The notes: generated from the letters alone by a model not told the origin. Positions 43,076-54,233 are shown, counted from the first letter of the stretch. The stretch: 64,000 nucleotides of DNA from Salipiger sp. CCB-MM3 (GCF_001687105.1 NZ_CP014595.1:1240001-1304000), one strand, 5' to 3'. Translations and numbers: made by a program.

Positions 43076-43603
43076 ATGAAGTCAATTCTCGGTGGGGTTC
43101 TGGGCGCAGCGATGGCGCTGACCGCAACGGCGGGTCTCGCGCAGGAAGAAAGCACCAACCGGGTGAATGCGATCACCGACTGGTCGGTGTTCGAAGGCAA
43201 CAGCCCGCGCGAATGCTGGGCGGTGACCACCTATAAGGAAAGCGTCAACACCAAGGACGGCCGCGTCGTCTCGGTGAAGCGCGGTGATATCCTTCTGATG
43301 GTCTTCTACCGCCCCGAGGCCAATGTGATGGGCCAGGTCGCCTTCACCGGCGGGTACCCGTTCGCGGGCGGCTCGACCGTCGAGGCGAATGTCTCGGGCG
43401 AGACCTTCGAGCTCTACACAGAGGGCGAATGGGCGTGGCCGGCCACGCCGCAGGACGATGCCAAGATCATCGCGGCGATGAAGCGCGGCGCCGATGCCAC
43501 GCTGACCGCGCGCTCGAGCCGTGGCACGCAGACCAAGGACACCTTCTCGCTGCTGGGCTTCACCGCCGCGGTCGAGGATGCGGAGAAGCGGTGCACCAAC
43601 TAA
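43076..43603 (+). CDS. Invasion-associated locus B (IalB) family protein
   Basis: 175 residues. Signal peptide MKSILGGVLGAAMALTATAG ending LAQ, then the IalB fold segments DWSVFEGNSPRECWAVTTY and GEWAWPATPQDDAKIIAAM; the two Cys (near 44 and the C-terminus) probably form a disulfide. IalB was named in Bartonella, but free-living Alphaproteobacteria carry many copies with no known role. A hairpin follows at 43628. Confidence 0.88.
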   Translation: MKSILGGVLGAAMALTATAGLAQEESTNRVNAITDWSVFEGNSPRECWAVTTYKESVNTKDGRVVSVKRGDILLMVFYRPEANVMGQVAFTGGYPFAGGSTVEANVSGETFELYTEGEWAWPATPQDDAKIIAAMKRGADATLTARSSRGTQTKDTFSLLGFTAAVEDAEKRCTN

Positions 43604-43627
43604 GCCGGTAGCGTGGAAGTATTTGGA

Positions 43628-43664
43628 GAAAGATGAAAGGCACCCCGAGGCGCTTTCATCTTTC
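43628..43664. terminator. Hairpin after the IalB gene, related to the tail of the 64-nt repeat
   Basis: A 12-bp perfect stem GAAAGATGAAAG / CTTTCATCTTTC, extended outward by AGTATTTG / GAAAATACT. The TATTT plus purine motif resembles the right end of the 64-nt repeats. It can function as a terminator on either strand. Confidence 0.6.
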
Positions 43665-43824
43665 CGAAAATACTCAAATTCCGGCGCCGCCACGCACACG
43701 CCGGTTGAAATTTCAGGAGCCATCCACAGATGAGCTTCACCGAGGGAACGCGCCTGCGCGTTCCCTTTGACTTTTTGCAGGCGAATCCTGTATGGAGAGG
43801 CCTTCTTTTTCCGAGGATGACGAG

Positions 43825-45021
43825 ATGACCGCCAGCGCGCCGATCACCCAGGACGTGGTGACGATCCCCCGCAAGCAGCCCGAAGAGGGCAAGGTGAACC
43901 TGATCGGGCTCACCCGTGACGCCCTGCGCGCCGCCTTGATCGAGGCTGGCACGCCGGAGAAACAGGCGAAGATGCGGGTCGGCCAGATTTGGCAGTGGGT
44001 CTATCACTGGGGGGTCCGCGAGTTCTCGGCGATGACCAATCTCTCCAAGGATTACCGCGCCCTGCTCGACGAGAAATTCGCGATCTCGCTGCCCGAGATC
44101 GTCTCGAAGCAGGTCTCGGCGGATGGCACGCGCAAATATCTCGTGCGCATCGCGGGCGGGCATGAGGTCGAGGTGGTCTATATTCCCGAGGAAGATCGCG
44201 GCACGCTCTGCATCTCCTCTCAGGTGGGCTGCACCCTCACCTGCTCTTTCTGCCACACCGGCACGCAAAAGCTGGTGCGCAATCTCACCGCCGGCGAGAT
44301 CATCGGTCAGGTCATGCTGGCGCGCGACGATCTTGGCGAATGGCCCGAGCCGGGCACCGGCACCGGCGAGAGCGGGCCGCGCCTGCTGTCGAACATCGTG
44401 CTGATGGGCATGGGTGAGCCGCTCTACAACTTCGACAACGTGCGCGACGCGATGAAGATCGCAATGGACGGCGAGGGCATCGCCCTGTCGCGCCGCCGTA
44501 TCACCCTTTCCACCTCGGGCGTCGTGCCGGAGATCGCCAAATGCGCCGAAGAGATCGGCTGCCTGATGGCGGTCAGCTTCCACGCCACCACCGACGAGGT
44601 GCGCAACAAGCTGGTGCCGATCAACAAGCGCTGGAACATCGAAGAACTGCTGAACGCGCTGCGTGAATATCCGCGGCTGTCGAACTCAGAGCGCATCACC
44701 TTCGAATATGTGATGCTCAAGGATGTGAACGACACCGATGCCGACGCGCGCCGTCTGGTGAAGCTGATCTCGGGCATCCCGGCCAAGATCAATCTCATCC
44801 CGTTCAACGAATGGCCCGGCGCGCCCTACCAGCGCTCGGACTGGGAGCGGATCGAGCGGTTCGCCGACATCATCTACAAGGCTGGCTACGCCTCGCCGAT
44901 CCGCACCCCGCGCGGCGAGGACATCATGGCCGCCTGCGGTCAGCTGAAGTCGGCCACCGAGCGCGCCCGCAAATCGCGCAAGCAGATCGAGGCCGAAAGC
45001 GGCATCGGCGGCGCGGCTTGA
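43825..45021 (+). CDS. rlmN: Dual-specificity RNA methyltransferase RlmN
   Basis: 398 residues from the ATG at 43825 (GAGG eight bases upstream); an ATG at 43792 is a less likely start. RlmN makes 2-methyladenosine at A2503 of 23S rRNA and at A37 of some tRNAs. The radical-SAM cluster motif is [13 protein letters not shown], and the catalytic Cys is in MAACGQLKS near the C-terminus. Other conserved parts are [15 protein letters not shown] and [10 protein letters not shown]. The gene is alone in its orientation after IalB. Confidence 0.95.
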   Translation: MTASAPITQDVVTIPRKQPEEGKVNLIGLTRDALRAALIEAGTPEKQAKMRVGQIWQWVYHWGVREFSAMTNLSKDYRALLDEKFAISLPEIVSKQVSADGTRKYLVRIAGGHEVEVVYIPEEDRGTLCISSQVGCTLTCSFCHTGTQKLVRNLTAGEIIGQVMLARDDLGEWPEPGTGTGESGPRLLSNIVLMGMGEPLYNFDNVRDAMKIAMDGEGIALSRRRITLSTSGVVPEIAKCAEEIGCLMAVSFHATTDEVRNKLVPINKRWNIEELLNALREYPRLSNSERITFEYVMLKDVNDTDADARRLVKLISGIPAKINLIPFNEWPGAPYQRSDWERIERFADIIYKAGYASPIRTPRGEDIMAACGQLKSATERARKSRKQIEAESGIGGAA

Positions 45022-45025
45022 CTTA

Positions 45026-45044
45026 CCTGATTTAATTAATCAGG
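45026..45044. terminator. Hairpin just after rlmN
   Basis: CCTGATT / AATCAGG, a perfect 7-bp stem with loop TAATT, four bases after the rlmN stop. It lacks a T-run, so termination is uncertain. Confidence 0.4.
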
Positions 45045-45053
45045 ATTGCCTCA

Positions 45054-45114
45054 CCCAGCCAGTCCCGTCTCCGGGACAGCCCGGATCGACGGCCCCATCG
45101 GGCGACTGGCTGGG
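45054..45114 (+). promoter_or_regulatory. Structured 5' leader of the small gene at 45124
   Basis: An 11-bp perfect closing stem, CCCAGCCAGTC at 45054-45064 with GACTGGCTGGG at 45104-45114, encloses about 39 bases that can form at least one internal hairpin (GCCCG...CGGGC, 45079-45103). The right strand runs into GGGAGAGG, the ribosome binding site of the gene at 45124. The fold could therefore control access to the start codon. It could instead be a transcript-end structure of rlmN. Confidence 0.45.
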
Positions 45115-45123
45115 AGAGGTTCC

Positions 45124-45465
45124 ATGCGACATGAACGGTTCGACCGGGTGGCATTGCGCCCCGCGGAAGCGCGGGTGGTGCGGCTGCTGAGGCTGTGGCG
45201 CGAGAATGACGAAGCCACCGCGCAGCTCGAATTGCGCGACGCGCTCGGCTTCACGCGCGCCCGCGTCTGCCTGCGCGCCTTGGGTGATTTCGCGAATTTG
45301 CTCACCACGCACGGATGGCATGCCCCGCTCATCCTCGCCCCGGACGCGACGGGCCTCTCCGACGATGAGCGCGCCATTGCCCGCTTCGTGCTGACCGCCA
45401 CGGAGCAAGACCGCGATCTGGCGCTGGCCGAAGCCACCATGCTGGTCACCCCATCCATATTCTGA
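45124..45465 (+). CDS. Small hypothetical protein, probably frameshifted near its end
   Basis: 113 residues as read, with GGGAGAGG before the ATG. The body RFDRVALRPAEARVVRLLRL is helical and resembles a small uncharacterised family found in Rhodobacterales. The frame stops at 45463-45465 shortly after ATMLVTP. In the -1 frame the sequence continues as a coding-looking tail, ILTLTNAAERLGLPLLCEEC and on, ending at TGA 45546-45548. The expected family end, an AE.LGL.L helix, lies in that tail. A one-base indel at the CCCC run 45449-45452 would join them. Function is unknown. Confidence 0.6.
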   Translation: MRHERFDRVALRPAEARVVRLLRLWRENDEATAQLELRDALGFTRARVCLRALGDFANLLTTHGWHAPLILAPDATGLSDDERAIARFVLTATEQDRDLALAEATMLVTPSIF

Positions 45466-45548
45466 CGCTGACCAACGCCGCCGAGCGTCTTGGCCTGCCG
45501 CTGCTCTGCGAGGAATGCCGCGCGCGCCTCGATTGCCGCCTGAACTGA
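45449..45548 (+). pseudogene. Out-of-frame C-terminal tail of the small gene
   Basis: The -1 frame from the CCCC run encodes about 30 residues, with CEECRARLDCRLN before a TGA. Codon use resembles neighbouring genes and no start codon of its own is present. It is best explained as the displaced C-terminus of the gene at 45124; a sequencing error is also possible. Confidence 0.5.
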
Positions 45549-45585
45549 TCCCCATCACGGAAGCGTGCCAAGTGAAAGCGCGCCC

Positions 45586-45616
45586 TTGACCTTCCAGTGA
45601 CTGGAAGCCCTATGTT
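45586..45616 (+). promoter_or_regulatory. CueR-type promoter and operator of copA-cueR
   Basis: -35 TTGACC (45586-45591) and -10 TATGTT (45611-45616) are separated by 19 bases, the long spacer typical of MerR-family promoters. The spacer holds the perfect dyad CTTCCAGTGACTGGAAG (45591-45607). CueR with copper would twist the DNA to activate transcription of copA 33 bases downstream. Confidence 0.85.
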
Positions 45617-45648
45617 GTGAGGCGACCAAGATTGGAAGGAGTCGCATC

Positions 45649-48137
<2,489 letters not shown>

Positions 48138-48141
<4 letters not shown>

Positions 48142-48548
48142 ATATCGGAGACGTGGCCACCCGCGCCGGGCTGCCGCCCAAGACCATCCGCTATTATGAG
48201 GATATCGGCCTCGTGACGCCACACCGAGGCGCCAACGGCTACCGCGCGTTCACAGAGCAGGACGTGCACAAGCTGGCCTTCCTCGCCCGCGCGCGGACGT
48301 TGGGCTTTACCATCGAGGACTGCCGCGCGCTGCTGGCACTCTACGAGGACGAAAGCCGCGCAAGCGCCGAGGTGAAGCATATCGCCGAGGACCATCTGGC
48401 GCAGATCGACGAGAAGCTGGCGCAGTTGCAGCAGATGCGCGACACGCTGGCGCATCTCGTCCACGCCTGCCACGGCGACGACCGCCCCGATTGCCCGATT
48501 CTCAGCGATCTGGCCTCGGAGCCCTGCAAAGCACCGTCCGAGCCCTAG
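48138..48548 (+). CDS. cueR: MerR family copper-responsive regulator CueR
   Basis: 136 residues. The winged helix [20 protein letters not shown] is followed by a dimerisation helix and the metal loop [10 protein letters not shown], whose two Cys bind Cu(I) in the CueR manner. It overlaps copA and should activate the 19-base-spacer promoter at 45586. Its stop codon TAG shares the palindrome CCCTAGGG with the convergent kinase gene. Confidence 0.93.
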
Positions 48549-51097
48549 GGTGCTTGGGTCTCGAGCTCCAGTAGCGCCCGGCGGGTCGCCTGCCAGACCG
48601 GCATCACCGCGTCGAGGCTGCCCACCGGCAGCGTCTCGCTCGACCGGGCGCGCTCTTCCTCGACGCGCAAGGCGGCGTGCAGGGCGCTGGCACCAAACAC
48701 CGCCGCGGATCCCGCGATCCGGTGGACCTTCTCGGCATAGCGCGTCGGGTCGATCCCGGCGCGCATTTCCTTCGCCAGTTCGCGCAGGCCGTCTTCGGTC
48801 TCGGACACGAAACGGTCGCGCAGCGAGGCGAAAAGCTCTGCCCCAAGCGTCGTCGCCGCGGCGTCGAGCGCCACGTCATCCAGCACCGGGGCGTCCCGCC
48901 GCCCCATATCCTCCGCGCCCTGCGCCTCGGGGAGCGGAGCAGCAACCGGGGCAATGCCCGCGATCGCTTCGGTCAGCGCGCGCCATGTGATCGGCTTGGT
49001 CAGGGTCACCTTCATGCCCGCCTCGCGGAAGCGCGCGATATCGGCGGGCAGCGCATGGGCGGTGAGCGCGACGATGGGCGTTTCGGCGTTCGGCCCGCCC
49101 CCGGCGCGCAGACGGCGCGTGGTTTCGACACCATCGAGGCCCGGCATCGAAATATCCATCAGCACGAGGTCAAAGGGCTCTTCCGCCGCGATCTTCAGCC
49201 CTTCTGCGCCGTCGCGCGCCTCGATCACCGTATGCCCCATCTTGCGCAGCATGGCGTTCGCCACGAGGCGGTTCACCGGATTGTCCTCGACCACGAGGAT
49301 GCGTGAAGGGGCCATCTGAGGGTTCTGCACCAGGGCTGGCGGCAGCGCCTGAAGCGGCGCACGTTCGGCGGGCAGCGCAACGCTGAAGCGCGTGCCCATC
49401 CCCGGCGTGCTTTCGACCGAGACCTCGCCTCCCATCGCATTGACCAGCCGCCGGACGATCCCCAGCCCTAGCCCGGTGCCCTCGGCCGCACGCATGTAAG
49501 AGGAGTCGAGCGTCACGAAATCCTCAAAGATGCGCTCCTGCTGGTCCTCAGCGATGCCGATGCCATTGTCCGCCACCTCGAAATGCAGCGTACCGGTCCG
49601 GTCGGGACAGTCCAGCGTGAGGTGAATTTCGCCATTCTCGGTGAATTTGATCGCATTGCCCATGAGGTTGACGAGCACCTGCCTCAGGCGCGTCGGGTCC
49701 CCCATCATCAGCGGGCAGCCCCCTTCGGGCAGCGAGACTTGCAGCATGTTGCCGCGCGCCGCCGCCGTGGGCCGCAGCACGTCCACCACTTCGCGTGCAA
49801 GCTCCACCGGATCGAAGGGCGCGCGGGCAAAGCTGAAACGCCCGGTCTCCAGCCGCGTATGATCGAGCACGTCGTTCACATGCTGCAAAAGCACATCCCC
49901 GGCGCGGCGCAGGATCTGCAGATATTCGCGCTGATCGCGGTTCAGTTCCGTTTCGGTCAGCAGTTCCAGCGCACCGATCATACCGTTCAGCGGCGTGCGC
50001 ATTTCGTGGCTCATGATGGCGATGAAATGCGCTTTGGCCTTTTCGCCCTCAACCGCCTTGTCGCGCGCCTCGACCAGTTCTTCCTCGGCGCTGATGTCGC
50101 GGGTGATGTCGCGGAAATAGACCGCGCGCAGCATATCTCCCTCATGCTCCGTCTCGGTCACCGAAAGCTCCATCGGGTAGCGCGTGCCATCGGCGCGCAG
50201 CCCCTCGCAGCGCACCCGGCCTCGCCCGGCATGTCTCGAAAGGGTCAGATCGCGCGCCTCCGGGCTGCCGGGCGGGAACAGCAGTTCAGAGGCGGGACGG
50301 CCCAGCGTCAGATCGCGGCCATGGCCGGAAATGCATTCCGCCGCGCCGTTGAACTGCAGAATTCGCCCCGCGCCATCGGTCACCACGATCCCATCGAGCG
50401 CCGTCGAGACCACCGCTTCGAGCCGGTGATTGGCGCGTGCGCGCCGCTGCGCCTGATCGCGGGCCACATGCATCAACTGCCAGAGCGCCACCACGCCGAG
50501 CGCAAGCGCCAGCACGAGGATCAGGGCCATTCCCGAAAGCCGCACCAAAGAGTTCATCACCTTGCGCCGCTGGGTGTCGGACGCCGCCGAGAACGCCCGT
50601 ACCCCCGACAGAGAGACCTCGCGGATCGCCAGTCGCACCGGTTCGGCCCGCACCCGGAGCTCTGGCAGCGCCGCCAGCAGGTTTTCCTCGGGGCCGTCGA
50701 TCAGCGGCACGGTGTCTTGCAGAAACTCGCGCACGGTGCGCATCGGCCCTTCTGCGGTGGGCGTGTTGACGATATCTGCGTAGAGCGCGCCGCGAGAGAT
50801 CGTCTGGTACCGGCTGTAGAAAATGTCGAACGCCAGCCGCAGCGCCTCTGGGTCGGTATAGCCTTCGGGTTTATCAAGCTCGGCCTGCAGGCTGCCGAAC
50901 TCCACCTCCATCTGCGCCAGAGACCACTGGCCGTTGTCCGAGTTGGCCGTGGCGAGCCCTTGAATCTGCCGCGCCGCGTCCACCGTCAGCAGCACCAGCG
51001 CGGCAAGGCACAGCACGATGAAAGGCGCGCTCAGCGCCGCCCAGCGTTTCCGGTTCGGCAGGCTGCTGCCGGATGAAGGGTCGCTCGCGTCGCTCAC
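48545..51097 (-). CDS. Hybrid sensor histidine kinase with receiver and HPt domains
   Basis: 850 residues. Two membrane helices (about 21-41 and 187-210) flank a periplasmic domain of about 145 residues. A PAS domain (about 225-335) is followed by a kinase H-box HFIAIMSHEMRTPLNGMIGA, an ATPase with NLMGNAIKFTENG, DNGIGIAEDQ and GTGLGLGIV, and a receiver domain RILVVEDNPVNRLV with phospho-Asp in LVLMDISMPGLDG. The HPt His is in EKVHRIAGSAAVFGA near residue 795. It overlaps the gene upstream by ATGA. The divergent LuxR-type regulator at 51782 is the likely output (inference). Confidence 0.93.
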   Translation of the reverse strand: MSDASDPSSGSSLPNRKRWAALSAPFIVLCLAALVLLTVDAARQIQGLATANSDNGQWSLAQMEVEFGSLQAELDKPEGYTDPEALRLAFDIFYSRYQTISRGALYADIVNTPTAEGPMRTVREFLQDTVPLIDGPEENLLAALPELRVRAEPVRLAIREVSLSGVRAFSAASDTQRRKVMNSLVRLSGMALILVLALALGVVALWQLMHVARDQAQRRARANHRLEAVVSTALDGIVVTDGAGRILQFNGAAECISGHGRDLTLGRPASELLFPPGSPEARDLTLSRHAGRGRVRCEGLRADGTRYPMELSVTETEHEGDMLRAVYFRDITRDISAEEELVEARDKAVEGEKAKAHFIAIMSHEMRTPLNGMIGALELLTETELNRDQREYLQILRRAGDVLLQHVNDVLDHTRLETGRFSFARAPFDPVELAREVVDVLRPTAAARGNMLQVSLPEGGCPLMMGDPTRLRQVLVNLMGNAIKFTENGEIHLTLDCPDRTGTLHFEVADNGIGIAEDQQERIFEDFVTLDSSYMRAAEGTGLGLGIVRRLVNAMGGEVSVESTPGMGTRFSVALPAERAPLQALPPALVQNPQMAPSRILVVEDNPVNRLVANAMLRKMGHTVIEARDGAEGLKIAAEEPFDLVLMDISMPGLDGVETTRRLRAGGGPNAETPIVALTAHALPADIARFREAGMKVTLTKPITWRALTEAIAGIAPVAAPLPEAQGAEDMGRRDAPVLDDVALDAAATTLGAELFASLRDRFVSETEDGLRELAKEMRAGIDPTRYAEKVHRIAGSAAVFGASALHAALRVEEERARSSETLPVGSLDAVMPVWQATRRALLELETQAP

Positions 51098-51609
51098 GGT
51101 TCGATTTCGATCCTTCGCAATTGCCAGATGCTGCGAGAGAAGATGATCTCGCTACGATACTCGGGATTGTCGTCATAAGGATAGACCACCCAGAGCGGCC
51201 CCTTGTCGCGCACGCTCATCGGCTTGCCGTTGCGGGCCCATGCGATGATCGGCCCATCGGGTTCGGCATCGCTGACCGGGATCTCGACCCAATACTCGTT
51301 GATCGCCACGGCACGGAGACTGCCATCTGCGACCCCAAGCTCTTCGAGCAGCCGATGCAGCGAGACCCCGGTGAAGGTCTGCTCTCCCTCAGTCCAGATC
51401 GTCTCGGTGGTAAAGCTCGTCTCGCCAAGTTCCTTGAGCATGGGCAGATCGAAGGACGCCCCCTCGGGCACGTTGGAGACCGACAGCGGCCCATCCACGG
51501 TCAACAGCACCGGGCCGCTTGGTGTGCGCAGCGTCTGCGCCCAAGCGGTCGAGCCGGAAAAAGCCCCGGAAAACAGGCAAACGAACATCAAAACCACCCA
51601 GCGGCACAT
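51094..51609 (-). CDS. Periplasmic protein with sulfite-oxidase-like (Mo-binding) fold, no ligand Cys
   Basis: 171 residues from the ATG at 51609, with AGGAGG ten bases upstream. The signal peptide is MCRWVVLMFVCLFSGAFSGS followed by TAWA. FTGVSLHRLLEELGVADGSL and KGPLWVVYPYD are characteristic of the oxidoreductase molybdopterin-binding fold. The Cys that binds molybdenum in true enzymes is absent: the region reads TETIWTEGEQTF and the mature part has no Cys. The start of the kinase gene overlaps its stop (ATGA), so the protein is probably a periplasmic sensor or partner of that kinase (inference). Confidence 0.75.
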   Translation of the reverse strand: MCRWVVLMFVCLFSGAFSGSTAWAQTLRTPSGPVLLTVDGPLSVSNVPEGASFDLPMLKELGETSFTTETIWTEGEQTFTGVSLHRLLEELGVADGSLRAVAINEYWVEIPVSDAEPDGPIIAWARNGKPMSVRDKGPLWVVYPYDDNPEYRSEIIFSRSIWQLRRIEIEP

Positions 51610-51704
51610 CAGTGGCCAACCTCCTTGCGAACTTCGTTGCCGGTCAATATCATACGTCGCTGTTACCCAAGCGCAAAGACGTACCAGATTGCCAGTGCCC
51701 AAAC

Positions 51705-51719
51705 TAGTTTTCGAAACTA
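51705..51719. promoter_or_regulatory. Inverted repeat in the divergent regulator-kinase intergenic region
   Basis: TAGTTTTCGAAACTA is a 15-base dyad between the divergent start codons at 51609 and 51782. It could be a binding site for the LuxR-type regulator, but I have no second copy to compare. Confidence 0.3.
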
Positions 51720-51781
51720 AGCGGTAAGACTTTTGCGCCAGAACTTGCTTGCTGCAAGCAGAGGTCTTGGCAGGAGGACAC

Positions 51782-52384
51782 ATGCGTATTCTGGTCGCTG
51801 ATGACCACGATCTCGTCCGCGAGACGATCGCCGCCTTCCTCCGCTCGGAGGGTATCGACGAGGTGTTCACCGCCGCAACGCTGGACGAGGCGATCGCGCT
51901 GGTCGAGCGTGGGCTGACCTTCGATCTGATCCTGCTCGATTACAACATGCCCGGCATGGCTGGCCTTTCGGGCCTTGATCGGATGCGTGACGTCTGCGGC
52001 GGCGTGCCTGTCGCCCTGCTCTCGGGCACCGCCACCGCCGATATCGCGCAGGCTGCGATCCGCTCGGGCGCCGCCGGGTTTATTCCCAAGACCCTGCCGT
52101 CCAAAACCATCGTCAGCGCCGCTCAGGTGATGGCGGCGGGCGAGATTTTTGCCCCCTACAGCTTTATGACGCAGGCCCCCGACGGCAAGGCCGCCGAACT
52201 GACCCCGCGCGAACGCGAAGTGCTGCGCGGGCTCTGCGAGGGCAAATCCAACAAGGAAATCGCCCGCGACCTCGATCTGCAGGAAGTGACCATCAAGCTG
52301 CATGTAAAGACGCTCAGCCGCAAGCTGGAGGCGCGCAACCGCACCCATGCGGCGATGATCGCCAAAGAGCTGAACCTGGCCTGA
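51782..52384 (+). CDS. LuxR family two-component response regulator
   Basis: 200 residues from the ATG at 51782 (AGGAGG upstream). A receiver domain (MRILVADDHDLVRETIAAFL, phospho-Asp in LILLDYNMPGMAG) precedes a LuxR-type DNA-binding helix-turn-helix (LTPREREVLRGLCEGKSNKE). It is divergent from the sulfite-oxidase-fold and hybrid kinase genes, the usual sign of a cognate system. Target genes are unknown. Confidence 0.92.
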   Translation: MRILVADDHDLVRETIAAFLRSEGIDEVFTAATLDEAIALVERGLTFDLILLDYNMPGMAGLSGLDRMRDVCGGVPVALLSGTATADIAQAAIRSGAAGFIPKTLPSKTIVSAAQVMAAGEIFAPYSFMTQAPDGKAAELTPREREVLRGLCEGKSNKEIARDLDLQEVTIKLHVKTLSRKLEARNRTHAAMIAKELNLA

Positions 52385-52437
52385 GCGGCGCGCTGCGGGG
52401 CTCTGCGCCCTACACCCGCGCCCTAAATCCAGCCGCC

Positions 52438-53430
52438 CTAAATCCAGCGCAGACGGCGCAGGATCAGCAGCTGCAGCCCCACGACCACCGCCAGACCGCC
52501 ACAGAACATCCAGAAGGCCATGGGCTCGCCCGCGCCCGGCATCCCCGCGACGTTGATGCCAAAGAGCCCCGTGAGAAAGCCCAGTGGCAAGAACAGCGCT
52601 GACAGCACCGACAGCATATACATGTTGCGATTGAGCCGGTCCGACAGTTGCCCCGCAAGCTCGTCGCGCACCAGCGCCATCCGCTCGCGCATCGCATCCG
52701 CGTCTTCGACCACACGCTCGATCGCGTCCAGTTCCTCTTCCATCTGGCGCAGGTCGTCGGCTTCGAGCCAATCGGGATGGCTGGTTTGCAGCACCTTCAG
52801 CGCGTCGCGCTGCGGCAGCAGGTAGCGGCGCAGGATGATCGCACGGCGGCGCAATTCGACCAGTTGCTGACGCATGGCGTCATGGGTCTCTTCCAGCACA
52901 TCCTCTTCAAGCTGGTCAGCCTCCTCCTCGATGCCGCGCCAGAAGGATTCGATCCGGTAGGTCAGCCGCTCGACCAGCAGAGACAGGAATTCCGCGCAAT
53001 CCTTAGGTCCGCCCCCAAGCTCGAGCGCCTGAGCGATATCGTCCACCGCCCGCACCTTCCGGCGCGACAGGCTGACGATGCGCTGCTGGTCGATCCAGAG
53101 CCGGATCGAGACCATGTCCTCGGGATCGTCGCCCTCGATCGTGTTGATCCCGCGCAGGATGACGATCAACCCGTCGCCAATCCGCGTGATGCGCGGCCGG
53201 GTCTCTTCAGCGACCAGCGCGTCGATGATCGTCGGATCGAGATACGAGAGGTTATCGACGATCCATCCCGGCGCATCCGCGTGTGAGGCTTTGAGGTGAA
53301 CCCAGCCCAAAGTCTCGCTGCGCAGCACCTCGGGGGCCTCAGCGGGCGTGAGTCTGCGCCCGGCGGTGGGCCCGTCGAGGACGAATCCGGTTTCGATAAG
53401 ATCTGCGGGGCGCGGCACAAGGTTTTGCAT
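52438..53430 (-). CDS. zntB: Zinc transporter ZntB (CorA family)
   Basis: 330 residues from the ATG at 53430; in-frame ATGs at 53445 and 53457 are alternatives. It has a long N-terminal cytoplasmic domain and two C-terminal membrane helices. The pore motif is FGINVAGMPG, one residue different from the usual ZntB GINVGGMPG. ZntB moves zinc across the inner membrane. The gene ends in a 15-base tandem repeat. No zinc regulator is adjacent. Confidence 0.9.
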   Translation of the reverse strand: MQNLVPRPADLIETGFVLDGPTAGRRLTPAEAPEVLRSETLGWVHLKASHADAPGWIVDNLSYLDPTIIDALVAEETRPRITRIGDGLIVILRGINTIEGDDPEDMVSIRLWIDQQRIVSLSRRKVRAVDDIAQALELGGGPKDCAEFLSLLVERLTYRIESFWRGIEEEADQLEEDVLEETHDAMRQQLVELRRRAIILRRYLLPQRDALKVLQTSHPDWLEADDLRQMEEELDAIERVVEDADAMRERMALVRDELAGQLSDRLNRNMYMLSVLSALFLPLGFLTGLFGINVAGMPGAGEPMAFWMFCGGLAVVVGLQLLILRRLRWI

Positions 53431-53839
53431 GGCAAAAATGTACATTGGGCGCCGCAAAGGGCAAGTCCCGGCAGGTCATGAAATGTTACTTAAATTTCAT
53501 GCAGTTGTCGCGTCACCGCCACCTTCCCCTCGCCTCTGTTCATTTTCGCACAGTGTCCGGCTCTTTTTTGGAAACCCCGGGGTTTTCGAACTAATCTTCA
53601 CGAAAATGGACAGGCTAAAACTAAACTCGATAGTTCAATTGCCCCTATTTTGTGCGGTTTATGAACTCATTGGGATTTGCGTGCTCACTTTCAAGTGCAC
53701 GCTTTCGCGATCTTCTGTGAGCGTTCCCGTGATTTGCTAAATGGCCGTGGAATAACGATTTATCACTCATCCCGAAACGAAACGGGACGCGGCGACGCCT
53801 GACGCCACCGCTGATCCAGGAGTAAAAAGGAACGTCGTT
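53431..53839. other. AT-rich intergenic region
   Basis: 409 bases, clearly richer in A/T than its surroundings. It contains a hairpin GCGTG..CACTT / AAGTG..CACGC at 53679-53702. It should hold the promoter of the two small secreted proteins. No convincing coding frame was seen. Confidence 0.55.
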
Positions 53840-54076
53840 ATGAAAACTCTTATCGCATCCGCCCTCGTTGCCACTGCCGCTCTGACCGGCGCCGCTTCGG
53901 CTGCTACCGCTACCGCAGCTCCCGCACAGAAAGAGCTGCAGCAGCTCGTGCCCGGCACCAACCTGTCCGGCCTGAGCGACGCCGAGCTCATCTCGGTTGT
54001 GCAAACCGTGGATGACCTCGACAACGCCTCGCAGAAAGCAGCCGTCGCAAAGGCGCTGATCGAGACCCTGAATTGA
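53840..54076 (+). CDS. Small secreted protein, first of a tandem pair
   Basis: 78 residues, preceded by AAAAAGGAACG. Signal peptide MKTLIASALVATAALTGAAS (cleavage near ASA-A), mature part about 57 residues: an Ala-rich start followed by LSGLSDAELISVVQTVDDLD and ending KALIETLN. The gene at 54234 is a clear paralogue. No family is recognised. It is probably periplasmic and helical. Confidence 0.75.
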   Translation: MKTLIASALVATAALTGAASAATATAAPAQKELQQLVPGTNLSGLSDAELISVVQTVDDLDNASQKAAVAKALIETLN

Positions 54077-54233
54077 TCGCCTGCCACGCCCTTCGCGGCG
54101 TGAGCACGCAGACCAGACGGATGGGCCAGCCGCTCTGACCGGCCCGTCCGCCAAGCCCCCCCGCGCCCAAACGCGGATCAAAGCACAATGGCATCGCAGA
54201 ATGCCCGCTTCAAAGTTACGGAAGGAACCTCCC

